NCBI GenBank assembly: GCA_024641085.1 | Contig: JAHEDT010000014.1 | Coordinates: 1 to 60,718 of the forward strand | Source of the DNA: Geobacteraceae bacterium | GTDB lineage: Bacteria; Desulfobacterota; Desulfuromonadia; Desulfuromonadales; BM103 | Length of the DNA stretch: 60,718 nucleotides | Reading direction: 5' to 3' | In this document: positions 33,412 through 42,844 of the stretch, piece after piece | How the letters are laid out: each line of letters opens with the position of its first letter | How positions within the stretch are numbered: the first letter of the stretch is position 1 | The notes under the pieces: generated by a model | Databases searched by the model: none | What the model saw: the letters and a program-made list of their open reading frames with translations, nothing else | Told to the model about the DNA's origin: nothing | Position numbers and translations under genes: made by a program

Positions 33412-35844
33412 ATGACTGATGAAGAACATTTTGAGCAAATGATGTCCGACTTCGAAATCGACCACGATAAAATGCACGAGATCATCGAGGAGCATGCCAG
33501 TGCGGGGGACCTGGTGGTCGCTTCGGAGGTGCTGCCGACCGGCCTGCCGATCATTCCGCTGCGCCCGCGGCCGGCCTTCCCCGGCATCATGATTCCCCTG
33601 GTGCTCAACGGCCAGGCTCAGGTCGCGGCGATGCAGAAGGCGATGGAACATCAGGCCCAGACGATCGGTCTGGTCATGGTTCGTGACCTGGATGAGGAAG
33701 ACAGTGCCGAAAACCTCCATCAGGTGGGCGTCGCCGCCAAAATCATCAAAGTGCTGCACACCGAGAAGAACGCCGCCCATGTGCTGGTCAACAGCATGGA
33801 ACGCTTTGTGATCGAGGAGATTCAGGAGAGCGGTCTGACTCTCTATGCCCGGGTGCGCTATCACTTCGCCACGGAGCTTTCGGTCAACCCGGAACTGCGC
33901 GCCTACTCGATGGCGATCCTGTCGACGCTTAAGGAACTGGTCCAGATCAACCCGCTCTACAGCGAAGAGATCAAGCTGTTTCTCAACCGTTCCAGCCTGG
34001 AGGACCCCGGCCGCCTGGCCGACTTTGCCGCCAACCTGACCAGCTCCGACGGTCAGCAGCTGCAGGAGATCCTGGCCACCTTCGATGTCCGCAAACGCAT
34101 CGACAAGGTGCTGGTGCTGCTGAAGAAGGAACTGGAAGTCTCCCGCCTGCAGACCAAGATCTCCAAGCAGATCGAAGAAAAGATCTCCGCCCAGCAGCGT
34201 GAGTTCTTCCTGAGAGAGCAGCTCAAGGCGATCAAGCAGGAGTTGGGACTTGAGAAAGAGGGCAAGGACACGGAAATCGAGAAGTTCCAGAAACGCCTCA
34301 AAAAGCTCAAGCTCAACGAGGAGGCAGAGCGGGCGGTCGAGGACGAGATGGAGAAACTCCAGTTGATCGAGCCGGCCTCGCCCGAGTACAACGTCAGCCG
34401 CAACTATCTCGACTGGCTGACCATCCTTCCATGGGGCGTCTTCAGCAAGGATTCCTATAACATTGAACGGGCCAGGCGGATTCTCGACCGCGACCACTAC
34501 GGCCTCAAGGATGTCAAGGAGCGGATTCTCGAATTCATCGCCGTCGGCAAGATGAAGGGTGATATCTCCGGTTCGATCCTCTGCCTGGTCGGCCCTCCGG
34601 GGGTCGGCAAAACCTCCATCGGCCACAGCATCGCCGGCGCCCTGGGGCGCGAGTTCTTCCGTTTCTCACTGGGCGGCATGCGGGACGAGGCCGAGATCAA
34701 GGGGCACCGCCGCACTTACATCGGCGCCATGCCGGGCAAGTTCATCCAGGCAATGAAAACCGCCGGGACCGCCAACCCGGTGATCATGCTGGACGAGGTC
34801 GACAAGATCGGGGCCTCCTTCCAGGGCGACCCGGCATCGGCCCTGCTCGAGGTTCTCGACCCGGAACAGAACGGCAGCTTCCGAGACCATTATCTCGACG
34901 TGCCCTTCGATCTTTCCAACGTCCTCTTCATTGCCACGGCCAACCAGCTCGACACCATCCCGCGCCCCCTGCTCGACCGCATGGAGATGATGCGACTGTC
35001 CGGCTACATCCTCGAGGAAAAACTCGAGATCGCCAAACGCTATCTGATCCCCAAGGCCCTCAAGAGCCACGGGTTGCAGCGTGGCCAGGTCTCGATCCAG
35101 AAGGCGGCGCTCAAGCAGATCATCGACGGCTACGCCCGCGAGGCCGGCGTACGCAATCTTGAAAAGCAGATCAAGAAAATCATGCGGCGGGCAGCCATGG
35201 CGTTCGCCGAGGATGAACAGCTGCCAAAAGTCACCATCTCCAGGCGGGACCTGGTGCATTACCTGGAAAGACCCGTGTTTACCGCCGACGAAATCTTCGA
35301 AGGGGTGCCAGGCGTGGTCACCGGGCTGGCCTGGACCAGCCTCGGCGGCGCCACCCTGCAGATCGAGGCGACCGCCATGGCGGCCAGGGCCAAGGGTTTC
35401 AAGCAGACCGGGCAGCTCGGCAACGTCATGGTCGAAAGTTCTGAAATTGCCTACTCTTATGTCATGGCACACATTGCCGATTTCGGCGGCGACCCGGAAT
35501 TCTTCGACAAGCACTTCATTCACCTGCATGTCCCGGCAGGCGCAACGCCGAAGGACGGCCCTTCAGCGGGCATCACCATGGCCACCGCCCTGGCCTCGAT
35601 TATTACCGGCAAAGTGGTCAAGAAGAAACTTGGCATGACCGGGGAGCTGACCCTGACCGGCCGGGTTTTGCCGATCGGCGGTTTAAAAGAGAAGACCATT
35701 GCAGCGCGCCGCGCCGGGCTCAAGACGCTGGTCTTCCCGGAAGACAACCGCAAGGATTATGACGAGCTGCCTGACTACCTCAAGGAAGGACTCGAGGTCC
35801 ACTTCGTGAAAATTTTCAAGGATGTCTACCGGATTGTTTTCTGA
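33412..35844 (+). CDS. lon: ATP-dependent serine protease Lon
   Basis: The 810-residue cytosolic AAA+ protease degrades misfolded and regulatory proteins. The N-terminal LON substrate domain begins near LPIIPLRPRPAFPG. Walker A is GPPGVGKT (394-401) and Walker B MLDEVDKIG. The protease dyad is Ser718 (KDGPSAG) and Lys761 (GGLKEK), 43 residues apart as in E. coli Lon. ATG 33412 has GAGGAG 5-6 nt upstream; the frame extends 20 codons further. A terminator follows at 35876. Confidence 0.96.
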   Translation: MTDEEHFEQMMSDFEIDHDKMHEIIEEHASAGDLVVASEVLPTGLPIIPLRPRPAFPGIMIPLVLNGQAQVAAMQKAMEHQAQTIGLVMVRDLDEEDSAENLHQVGVAAKIIKVLHTEKNAAHVLVNSMERFVIEEIQESGLTLYARVRYHFATELSVNPELRAYSMAILSTLKELVQINPLYSEEIKLFLNRSSLEDPGRLADFAANLTSSDGQQLQEILATFDVRKRIDKVLVLLKKELEVSRLQTKISKQIEEKISAQQREFFLREQLKAIKQELGLEKEGKDTEIEKFQKRLKKLKLNEEAERAVEDEMEKLQLIEPASPEYNVSRNYLDWLTILPWGVFSKDSYNIERARRILDRDHYGLKDVKERILEFIAVGKMKGDISGSILCLVGPPGVGKTSIGHSIAGALGREFFRFSLGGMRDEAEIKGHRRTYIGAMPGKFIQAMKTAGTANPVIMLDEVDKIGASFQGDPASALLEVLDPEQNGSFRDHYLDVPFDLSNVLFIATANQLDTIPRPLLDRMEMMRLSGYILEEKLEIAKRYLIPKALKSHGLQRGQVSIQKAALKQIIDGYAREAGVRNLEKQIKKIMRRAAMAFAEDEQLPKVTISRRDLVHYLERPVFTADEIFEGVPGVVTGLAWTSLGGATLQIEATAMAARAKGFKQTGQLGNVMVESSEIAYSYVMAHIADFGGDPEFFDKHFIHLHVPAGATPKDGPSAGITMATALASIITGKVVKKKLGMTGELTLTGRVLPIGGLKEKTIAARRAGLKTLVFPEDNRKDYDELPDYLKEGLEVHFVKIFKDVYRIVF

Positions 35845-35875
35845 CCGCCGTGCATGCCCCATCTGCTAGGTTCTC

Positions 35876-35908
35876 CAGGGCACCCGCCGAGGGTGCCCTG
35901 TTACGTTT
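35876..35908 (+). terminator. Terminator of lon
   Basis: A perfect stem CAGGGCACCC/GGGTGCCCTG with a 5-nt loop is followed by TTACGTTTT, 32 bp after the stop. Confidence 0.8.
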
Positions 35909-36228
35909 TCACCCTCAAAGTGATGGTGATTTGCTTTTCGTGGGTTTCTCCGGTATATGCTGATTGATTCCGGCGATGAATTCCTCTGCGTTGAAGATGT
36001 CAAAATTTACGATGCGCAGGCAGGTGGGCACCTACAAACCGGACCAGCATCGCTACTGATTAGCTGGGCTATGCTGAGCTGGTTCTTCAGTAGATCAGAG
36101 AATCCTTTAGGTCGCTATTTTCCGGTATCTGGGAAGTGAAAGACGGTCCTCGGAGCTCCGCTGTGGTGAGTTTTGTTACATGAAGCTATCTTGCCGGGAA
36201 GAGAGCCTTTCGCACGTTTATCATTTCG

Positions 36229-36257
36229 TTGACAGTTTCGGGTAACTTCTATAAATA
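36229..36257 (+). promoter_or_regulatory. Sigma70-type promoter of the amino acid ABC operon
   Basis: TTGACA (36229-36234), a 17-nt spacer and TAAATA (36252-36257), about 54 bp upstream of the binding-protein ATG. Confidence 0.6.
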
Positions 36258-36310
36258 TAAGTAAATATCCTGGTTTTTTAATTTCACTGTTATCGAGAAA
36301 GGACGGTCCA

Positions 36311-37060
36311 ATGTTTAAAAAAGGTCTCGTAGTTCTGATGGCATTTTGTCTGGTCCTGTCAACAGCGAGTTTTGTCCTTGCCGCTAAAAAAGTTGTCAAC
36401 GGCATTGACGCCAACTTTCCTCCGTTTGCCTTTATCGACCAAACTGGCAAGCCAGCCGGGTTTGATGTGGAAGCAATGGACTGGATCGCCAAGGAAATGG
36501 GCTTTGAGGTGGAACACACCCCCATTGATTGGGACGGAATCATCACCAGTCTGCTGACCAAGAAAATTGATGTCATCGCTTCCGGGATGAGTATCACCGC
36601 TGAGCGTGCGCAAAAAGTCAATTTTTCTGATCCTTACTGGAAGATCGAACAGGTCATGGTCGTCAAAAAGGATTCCGGACTGAAGCTCGATGACCTTCTG
36701 AAAGGGAAACAAGCGATCGGGGTGCAGCAGGGGACCTCGGAAGCCAAATGGCTGAAAGCCGAAGCTGAAAAACAGGGTTGGAACTTCGACTTGCGCTACT
36801 ACAGCTCAGCACCTCTCGCAGTTGAAGATGTTCTCAATGGACGGATTGCCGCCGCAGCGATGGACGATGCACCGGCCCGCGATGCGGTTTCAAAAAAACC
36901 AGTCAAAATTCTCGGAACTTTTGGTATGGATTCCGAAGAGTTCGGTTATGCCTTCCGTAAAGAAGATGGTGCGTTGCAGGCCAAAATAAACGAGGGGCTG
37001 AAGAAACTTATGGCGTCTCCCCACTGGGCGGAGTTGTCCAAAAAATATGACCTGAAATAA
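36311..37060 (+). CDS. Polar amino acid-type ABC transporter substrate-binding protein
   Basis: The 249-residue precursor has a signal peptide (LVVLMAFCLVLSTASFVLA). It is a type II periplasmic binding protein with the SBP_bac_3 pattern: GIDANFPPFAFIDQTGKPAG, SGMSITAERAQKVNFSDPY (Arg that contacts the ligand carboxylate), IGVQQGTSEAKWL and RIAAAAMDD (Asp that contacts an amino group). It likely binds an amino acid or close analogue. AAAGGA precedes the ATG. A terminator-like hairpin follows, before the permease genes. Confidence 0.9.
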   Translation: MFKKGLVVLMAFCLVLSTASFVLAAKKVVNGIDANFPPFAFIDQTGKPAGFDVEAMDWIAKEMGFEVEHTPIDWDGIITSLLTKKIDVIASGMSITAERAQKVNFSDPYWKIEQVMVVKKDSGLKLDDLLKGKQAIGVQQGTSEAKWLKAEAEKQGWNFDLRYYSSAPLAVEDVLNGRIAAAAMDDAPARDAVSKKPVKILGTFGMDSEEFGYAFRKEDGALQAKINEGLKKLMASPHWAELSKKYDLK

Positions 37061-37072
37061 GTTCTAGAACGA

Positions 37073-37102
37073 GCGGGAGTCCCGAGAGGACTCCCGCTTT
37101 CC
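37073..37102 (+). terminator. Hairpin after the binding-protein gene (partial terminator)
   Basis: A perfect 10-bp stem GCGGGAGTCC/GGACTCCCGC with a 5-nt loop and TTTCCCT lies 12 bp after the stop. It probably keeps binding-protein message more abundant than that of the downstream permease and ATPase genes. Confidence 0.7.
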
Positions 37103-37227
37103 CTCATGTTGGATGCAGGTCGCCTCCCGAGCCAGCGCTTGGCAACTTGGCTATGCGTTGCGACAACGAGTTTTCGGTCTCTTCGCAGTTGTCTATTCAT
37201 TAACAATGTCCACTCCGGGCTGACTTC

Positions 37228-37896
37228 ATGCTGGAAAGTCTATCAGTCATTAAAGCATCATTGCCGTACCTGTTGCAGGGCTCGTTGCTGACGGTCGGTA
37301 TAGTCATCGGTGCAATGTTATTCGGTTTGCTGCTCGGGCTGGCTGGTGCCGTGGGCTTGGTGTACGGCAATCGCCTGGTGCAGGTGGTCCTGGATTTTTA
37401 TGTCTGGTTTTTTCGGGGCGTGCCGATTCTGGTGCTGTTGTTCCTGTTCTACTTCGGCTTATTCAATTACCTGGGATTGAACTTCACTGCTTTCGTCTCG
37501 GTGATTATTATCCTCGGAATGGTGACAGGAGCTTACCAGGCCAATATTTTTCGCGGGGCCATTCTGTCGCTGCCGCGGGGCCAATTCAAGGCTGCCAGCG
37601 CCCTGGGGATGAGTGATATCCAAGCAATTGTCACGATTATTCTACCCCAGGTGCTGCGTATCTCGATTCCAGCCTGGACCAACGAATTTTCTATTGTGCT
37701 CAAGGATTCCGCCCTGGCCTTCGTCATTGGCGCCCCGGAGATCATGGGGCGGGCGCAATTCATCGCTTCACGAACTTACCAACACTTGGCGATCTACATG
37801 ACTGCGGGAATTCTCTACTTTTTCTTGACCTGGATCGGGGTATCTGCCCTGGCAAGACTTGAAAAAAAGATCCGGATTCCCGGCTATTCATGTTGA
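37228..37896 (+). CDS. Amino acid ABC transporter permease (first)
   Basis: The 222-residue HisM/GlnP-type membrane protein has five or so hydrophobic segments and the family loop GAYQANIFRGAILSLPRGQF with the EAA-type ASALGMSDIQAIVTIILPQ coupling helix. The N terminus LLQGSLLTVGIVIGAM is typical. It is one of two permeases flanking the ATPase gene, indicating a heterodimeric channel. Its 3' end is within 12 bp of the ATPase start. Confidence 0.9.
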   Translation: MLESLSVIKASLPYLLQGSLLTVGIVIGAMLFGLLLGLAGAVGLVYGNRLVQVVLDFYVWFFRGVPILVLLFLFYFGLFNYLGLNFTAFVSVIIILGMVTGAYQANIFRGAILSLPRGQFKAASALGMSDIQAIVTIILPQVLRISIPAWTNEFSIVLKDSALAFVIGAPEIMGRAQFIASRTYQHLAIYMTAGILYFFLTWIGVSALARLEKKIRIPGYSC

Positions 37897-37907
37897 GGGT
37901 GCAGATA

Positions 37908-38669
37908 ATGCCACAGGATGTTCCCGTTCTTTCCGTGAAAAATATCACCAAGTCGTTCAGCGGGGTCCCGATTCTCAAGGGAGTCAGCCTTGAACTACGG
38001 GAAGGGGAGATCAAGATCCTGATCGGTCCTTCCGGTGGAGGTAAAAGCACATTACTCCAGTGCATGAACTATCTTGTCGCTCCAGATCAGGGACAAATCT
38101 GGTTGGATGGTGAGGAGATTTGTATCACCAAGAAGCGGGATGTATATGCCTATCGGCGGCGGGTTGGCATGATCTTTCAGGATTTCAACCTGTTTGACCA
38201 TCTAACGGCCATTGATAATGTTGCCATTGCATTGCGCAAGATCAAAAAGATCAGCAAGAAAGAGGCGTTGATCCGTGCCTTGAAAGAACTGGAGATGGTC
38301 GGGTTGGCGGACAAGGGTCATCTTTACCCTGCTGAACTTTCCGGTGGGCAGAAGCAGCGCGTTGCCATTGCCCGGGCTTTAGCCATGGACCCCGAGGTAC
38401 TGCTCTTGGATGAGCCGACCTCTGCCCTCGATCCAGAATTGATCGGTGAAGTAATTGCCGTGATTCGGGCCCTGGCGAACAAGGGGATGACCATGATTTT
38501 GGCCACGCATCAGATCGGTTTGATCAGGAACCTGGCGCACGAAATCCTGTTCATGGAGCAGGGCTTGATCGTGGAGCGCGGCACACCTGGCGAGTTGTTG
38601 TCGCGCGGCAACCCGTCCCGGACCCAGGGCTTTTGTGACCGCCTCAACGAACTTTACGATGAGAATTAA
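37908..38669 (+). CDS. Amino acid ABC transporter ATP-binding protein
   Basis: The protein of about 253 residues belongs to the GlnQ/HisP class. Walker A is GPSGGGKST, the Q-loop is in MIFQDFNLFDHLT, the signature is LSGGQKQR and Walker B is VLLLDEPTSALDPE, followed by the switch His in ATHQIGL. ATG 37908 (MPQDVP) with GAGGG upstream is preferred; an in-frame upstream start at 37890 would overlap the permease gene. It precedes the second permease by 2 bp. Confidence 0.93.
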   Translation: MPQDVPVLSVKNITKSFSGVPILKGVSLELREGEIKILIGPSGGGKSTLLQCMNYLVAPDQGQIWLDGEEICITKKRDVYAYRRRVGMIFQDFNLFDHLTAIDNVAIALRKIKKISKKEALIRALKELEMVGLADKGHLYPAELSGGQKQRVAIARALAMDPEVLLLDEPTSALDPELIGEVIAVIRALANKGMTMILATHQIGLIRNLAHEILFMEQGLIVERGTPGELLSRGNPSRTQGFCDRLNELYDEN

Positions 38670-38671
38670 GC

Positions 38672-39337
38672 GTGGAACTGTCTCCCTTCTACCAGGAACT
38701 GATTTCAAGTCTCAACCGCGGTCTGTTGGTCAGTATCGCTTTGATTGTCCCTTCGGTTCTTGGTGGGATCGTGATCGGTATACTGGCTGGATCTGTCAGG
38801 GTTTTTGGTGTTCCATGGCTGCGTAAAGCGGCCGATGGCTATGCCGCAATTTTCCGGGGGACACCGCTGGTCGTCCAGTTGTTCATCCTGTATTTTGGAC
38901 TGCCAAATCTTGGTATCTATTTTACCCCCTATTGGGCAGCCGTGGTCGGCTTCATGCTTTGCAGCGGAGCGTATCAATCCGAATATGTGCGCGGGGCTCT
39001 CCTGTCCATCAAAAGGGGGCAGTATTTCGGTGCGCTGTCGCTGGGATTTTCGGGAGTTCAGACGATCGTCTGGATTATCATTCCCCAGGCGGTTCGACGT
39101 GCCTTGCACGGTTGCGGCAATGAGATCATTTACCTGATCAAATATTCTTCCCTGGCGTATATTGTGACCTGCATCGAGTTGACAGGTGAGGGAAAAACTA
39201 TTGCAACAGAATATTTCCGCTTTACTGAGGTGTTCCTGGTGATCGGGGTTTATTACCTGGTGCTGGTGAGTATAGCCTCGATGATCTTGAAGAAGATTGA
39301 GACAAAATGGCACATCCCGGGGTTCGGCCTGCATTAA
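38672..39337 (+). CDS. Amino acid ABC transporter permease (second)
   Basis: The 221-residue HisM/GlnP-type permease begins at GTG (38672), 2 bp after the ATPase stop. It has RGLLVSIALIVPSVLGGIV, FRGTPLVVQLFILYFGLP, the loop GAYQSEYVRGALLSIKRGQY and the coupling helix ALSLGFSGVQTIVWIIIPQ. It pairs with the permease at 37228. The FAD-linked dehydrogenase gene follows 31 bp later. Confidence 0.9.
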   Translation: MELSPFYQELISSLNRGLLVSIALIVPSVLGGIVIGILAGSVRVFGVPWLRKAADGYAAIFRGTPLVVQLFILYFGLPNLGIYFTPYWAAVVGFMLCSGAYQSEYVRGALLSIKRGQYFGALSLGFSGVQTIVWIIIPQAVRRALHGCGNEIIYLIKYSSLAYIVTCIELTGEGKTIATEYFRFTEVFLVIGVYYLVLVSIASMILKKIETKWHIPGFGLH

Positions 39338-39368
39338 CTTAGATGTGTCATGTTTCGAGAGAGACGCC

Positions 39369-40760
39369 ATGCCTTCACACTTTGTGCTCACCCCACAGAT
39401 TCGCAATGCCATTCAGAGCAGCGGGATCACGCCGGATGCGATCCTGGTTCAACCGGGTGAGCTGGAGGATTATAGTCGCGATTCGTCTGACTTAGTCTTT
39501 CAGCCGGACATGGTAGTGCGGGCCAAAAAAGTCAGGGACATTCAACTTCTTCTCCAAATAGCAAATCAGTACCATTTTCCTGTCGTCCCCAGGGGGGCCG
39601 GCAGTGGCCTGGCCGGAGGGTGTCTCGCTGACCGTGGTGGCGTTGTCCTGTGTACAACAGCCCTCAATCGCATCCGCAAGATCGATACCCAGAATTTGAT
39701 TATGGAGGTTGAAGCCGGGGTGGTCAGTATCAAAGTCCGGGATGCCGCTGCAGAGAAAGGGCTGTTCTATCCTCCCGACCCAGCTGGAATGGACCAGAGC
39801 ACCATTGGCGGCAACGCGGCTACGGACGCCGGTGGGCCCGCCTGTGTTAAGTATGGGACCACGAGGGACTATATTCTAGGCCTCGAGGCTGTCCTGCCGG
39901 ATGGCTCCTTGATCAGAACCGGAGTGGCCACCCGCAAAGGGGTGGTTGGCTATGACCTGACGAACCTGCTGGTGGGATCGGAAGGAACTCTGGGTATTAT
40001 TACGGCACTGACGCTCAAACTGCTTCCAAGTCCTCCTGCCAAGTCAGGGTGCCTAGTGGTATTTCCGAACATGTCGCTGGCAATGAATGCGGTAACTTCT
40101 GTGATGGGGCAGGGATATCTGCCTTCGGCGATTGAGTTCATGGATCATAAATGCTTGTCATTGGTGGGTGACATGCTGCCTTTCCCACTGCCAGAGGCGG
40201 GGGCTTCTTTGTTGATCATCGAGATGGACGGTCCTGAGGACCAGGTTGCCACTGACATTCAAGGTGTCGCCATGGTGACCCACGAGCTTGGCGCCACAAG
40301 GTTTATTCCTGTTCCGGATGCTCAGGAGCGCGAAAAGATCTGGGAGGTGCGACGCCAGGTTTCATTGAGGATTCACGATCACGCACCTGTGTATCTGTCC
40401 GAAGACATTGTGGTGCCCCTGACTGCTATCGCTGAATTGGTCAACGTTTTGCCCGCTTATGAGGAGACCTACGGAATTGAGATATTTGCCTTCGGTCATG
40501 CCGGAGACGGCAACATCCATTTAAATATTACCGCGCCTGACCGGCTGCATCTCGATCGGGTCAATGAGGGAGTGAAGGCTCTGCTCGAATTGACCCTCCA
40601 ACTTGGCGGGACTATTTCCGGTGAGCATGGCATCGGCATTGCCAAACGGGCGTTTATTGACCTCGAATTATCTCGAGAAAGCTTAGCCTTGCAAAAGGGC
40701 ATCAAGCGATTGTTCGACCCGAACAACATCCTCAATCCAGGTAAAATTTTCATCGAGTAA
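39369..40760 (+). CDS. FAD-linked 2-hydroxyacid dehydrogenase (GlcD/D-lactate dehydrogenase-like)
   Basis: The 463-residue PCMH-type flavoprotein oxidises a D-2-hydroxyacid. The N-terminal FAD domain has VVPRGAGSGLAGGCLA and PPDPAGMDQSTIGGNAATDAGG. The C-terminal FAD-oxidase domain has the conserved FAFGHAGDGNIHLN and TISGEHGIGIAKR, with metal-ligand histidines. No Fe-S subunit gene follows, so the electron acceptor is unclear. ATG 39369 (MPSHF) is chosen by family length, with GAGAG upstream. Its place after the importer suggests it acts on the imported compound. Confidence 0.9.
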   Translation: MPSHFVLTPQIRNAIQSSGITPDAILVQPGELEDYSRDSSDLVFQPDMVVRAKKVRDIQLLLQIANQYHFPVVPRGAGSGLAGGCLADRGGVVLCTTALNRIRKIDTQNLIMEVEAGVVSIKVRDAAAEKGLFYPPDPAGMDQSTIGGNAATDAGGPACVKYGTTRDYILGLEAVLPDGSLIRTGVATRKGVVGYDLTNLLVGSEGTLGIITALTLKLLPSPPAKSGCLVVFPNMSLAMNAVTSVMGQGYLPSAIEFMDHKCLSLVGDMLPFPLPEAGASLLIIEMDGPEDQVATDIQGVAMVTHELGATRFIPVPDAQEREKIWEVRRQVSLRIHDHAPVYLSEDIVVPLTAIAELVNVLPAYEETYGIEIFAFGHAGDGNIHLNITAPDRLHLDRVNEGVKALLELTLQLGGTISGEHGIGIAKRAFIDLELSRESLALQKGIKRLFDPNNILNPGKIFIE

Positions 40761-41047
40761 CTAAGAGGAAGTTGCTTTTCATGGTTTGCGCCTTCGTTGC
40801 TCGTTGCTCCCCGCCGTGACTGCAGGATTCAACAGATTGAGCCTGGGGAAAGATCCCGAGAAGACCCTCGACGATAGATACCTACCTGATCGTTTTCTGT
40901 CCGCTGTCGAGACAACAGCAATGAAGACCGTAGTGACGCTTGATAAATGCGTCCCTTTTCATTTGCCCAGATAATTCCCGGAGCGATTGTTATTGTGGTA
41001 ACTTTAGATTATTATTGAGCAATCAAACTGGAGAACATACCATATCC

Positions 41048-41989
41048 ATGGACATCCTGATTTCCCTGCGCGACAGTCTTTTCACTGGCGAATTCCTGCA
41101 AAGCAAGGTTTTCTATACTCTGCTGGCGCTCGTGATTTTCTGGCTGATACAACGACTGCTGCTGGCAGTTCTCCTGCGCGAACGGGAAGTCCAGGTTCAG
41201 TACCGCCTCCGCAAAACCGTTGCCTACATCACCTACCCGCTGGCCTTCCTGGTCATCGGCCGCATCTGGTTCGCCGGTTTCCAGGCCCTGTCAACCTACC
41301 TCGGCCTGCTCTCGGCCGGCTTGGCTATCGCCCTGCAGGCCCCTCTGGTCAACCTGGCCGGCTGGGCCTTCATCCTCTGGCGCCAGCCATTCAAGGTCAG
41401 TGACCGCATCCAGCTGGGCAGCGACCGCGGTGACGTCATCGACCAGCGCATCTTCATGTTCAGCCTGATGGAGATTGGCAACTGGGTCGACGCCGACCAG
41501 AGTACCGGGCGGGTGATTCACATCCCCAACGGTAAGATTTTCACAGAGGTTCTGGCCAACTACGGCCAGGGTTTCCAATATATCTGGAACGAAATCCCCG
41601 TCCTCGTAACCTTCGAAAGCGACTGGCGCAAGGCCAAGCAACTGCTCGACGAGATTGCCCACCGCCATGGCACCTCGCTCAGCGATTCGGCCGCCAAGAA
41701 ATTGCGCGAAGCCGCCAAGAAATTCATGATTTTCTATTCGAAACTGACGCCGGTGGTCTACACCACGGTCAAGGACTGCGGCGTCATGCTGACGATCCGC
41801 TATCTTTGCGACCCCCGGCAGCGACGCGGCTCGGAGCAGGCCATCTGGGAAGAGATTCTCGACGTCTTCGCCGCCCATGACGACATCGATTTCGCCTACC
41901 CGACTCAGCGCTTCTACAGCAACGCCACAGAAGGGAAGCCCGGTACCCGTCCCGAAGCGGTTTACTCACCCGGGCAGGCCGGAGGATAG
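41048..41989 (+). CDS. Small mechanosensitive (MscS-family) channel
   Basis: The 313-residue membrane protein has three or four N-terminal hydrophobic segments. The pore helix and beta domain have the MscS pattern: STYLGLLSAGLAIALQAPLV, NLAGWAFILWRQPFKVSDRI, VIDQRIFMFSL and GRVIHIPNGKIFTEVLANY. It releases solutes under hypo-osmotic shock. ATG 41048 is chosen at the start of the first amphipathic segment; the frame extends 36 codons upstream without homology. It is monocistronic as far as can be seen. Confidence 0.88.
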   Translation: MDILISLRDSLFTGEFLQSKVFYTLLALVIFWLIQRLLLAVLLREREVQVQYRLRKTVAYITYPLAFLVIGRIWFAGFQALSTYLGLLSAGLAIALQAPLVNLAGWAFILWRQPFKVSDRIQLGSDRGDVIDQRIFMFSLMEIGNWVDADQSTGRVIHIPNGKIFTEVLANYGQGFQYIWNEIPVLVTFESDWRKAKQLLDEIAHRHGTSLSDSAAKKLREAAKKFMIFYSKLTPVVYTTVKDCGVMLTIRYLCDPRQRRGSEQAIWEEILDVFAAHDDIDFAYPTQRFYSNATEGKPGTRPEAVYSPGQAGG

Positions 41990-42378
41990 ATGATTACTCA
42001 GGGGCCCGCTTTGCAGGGCTGACTGCGACAGCGCTGCACAAGACCTTTGCAGACCCCGTTCATCCGCTCACTTGATCATAGAATCAACCCGTGGCTGTTC
42101 AGGCCGTCCCCCGCCCGCATCCGCGGTCAAAAGGGTATTGTCAGATTCCCTTTGACAAACGCATAAGGTGTGATTAAATTTCAGAAAGTTGCTTATGTAT
42201 GCTCTGCATTGCCGGACCGGCCAGCCGTCCGACTCATTGGTCCGAAATGAACAGCTGGCCAGGTGATTCTTCCCGGCAGTTTTTTCCTGTCGCACAATTT
42301 ATCAGTCCTCCCAATGGCTATGAGCAGACATCATAGCGAGTTTTCGGTAATCAGTATCTGGCGCGAAGGGGGCTAAAG
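41990..42378. other. Leader region of the lipoprotein operon
   Basis: This 389-bp gap contains a sigma70-like promoter (42152-42180). About 190 bp of leader follow before the first lipoprotein gene, with several GC-rich inverted repeats (for example around GCCGGACCGGCCAGCC near 42211). Confidence 0.5.
42152..42180 (+). promoter_or_regulatory. Sigma70-type promoter of the lipoprotein operon
   Basis: TTGACA (42152-42157), a 17-nt spacer and TAAATT (42175-42180). Confidence 0.6.
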
Positions 42379-42837
42379 ATGAAAACAGTGACGCTTTGGG
42401 CAACAATTCTGGTAGCACTGGTACTGGGTGGATGTATGAGCGCTTCACAGCATGCGGCAGATGTTCAACAGGGTGTGTCAGGTGACAAATTGACGGTCGG
42501 GACCGTGCAGAGGGAGATCCGCAACGGCATGAGTAGTGCCGAGGTCGCCGAGGCCCTGGGCTCTCCCAACATCGTGTCGCGGGACGAGAAGGGCCACGAG
42601 GTCTGGATTTATGATCGGATCGCAACCGACACGGTCTACTCATCCAGTGAGGGGGGAGTCAGTTCGCTGATTCTCGGTGGTTTTGGCGGTTCGGCGATTC
42701 TCGGTGGCCTGGTCGGAGGTGGCGGACAGCAGAGTACCGGGGCCAAATCGACCAGCCAGAGGACCCTGACCATCATCATCAAGTACGATGAAACCGGCAA
42801 GGTGAGCTCCTTCGCCTACCACTCCTCTCGATTCTGA
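42379..42837 (+). CDS. BamE/SmpA-like lipoprotein
   Basis: The 152-residue lipoprotein has lipobox LVLGGC, making Cys19 the acylated residue after signal peptidase II cleavage. Residues 40-80 (TVGTVQREIRNGMSSAEVAE, then LGSPNIVSRDEKGHEVWIYD) match the SmpA/OmlA-type fold seen in BamE. A glycine-rich stretch (LILGGFGGSAILGGLVGGGG) follows and could insert into or against a membrane. Asp is absent at the +2 position, fitting outer-membrane sorting. It heads a five-gene lipoprotein operon. Confidence 0.75.
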   Translation: MKTVTLWATILVALVLGGCMSASQHAADVQQGVSGDKLTVGTVQREIRNGMSSAEVAEALGSPNIVSRDEKGHEVWIYDRIATDTVYSSSEGGVSSLILGGFGGSAILGGLVGGGGQQSTGAKSTSQRTLTIIIKYDETGKVSSFAYHSSRF

Positions 42838-42844
42838 GGCACTC

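Larger units (their letters stand above)
35845..36310. other. Intergenic region between lon and the amino acid ABC operon
   Basis: This 466-bp gap holds the lon terminator (35876-35908) and a sigma70 promoter (36229-36257). The sequence between shows only short frames without recognisable similarity. Confidence 0.55.

Noticed and set aside
42302-42643. 113-codon minus-strand frame over the start of the lipoprotein operon
   Set aside because: It is antisense to the BamE-like gene and has low-complexity Arg/Pro/Ser content typical of a shadow frame.
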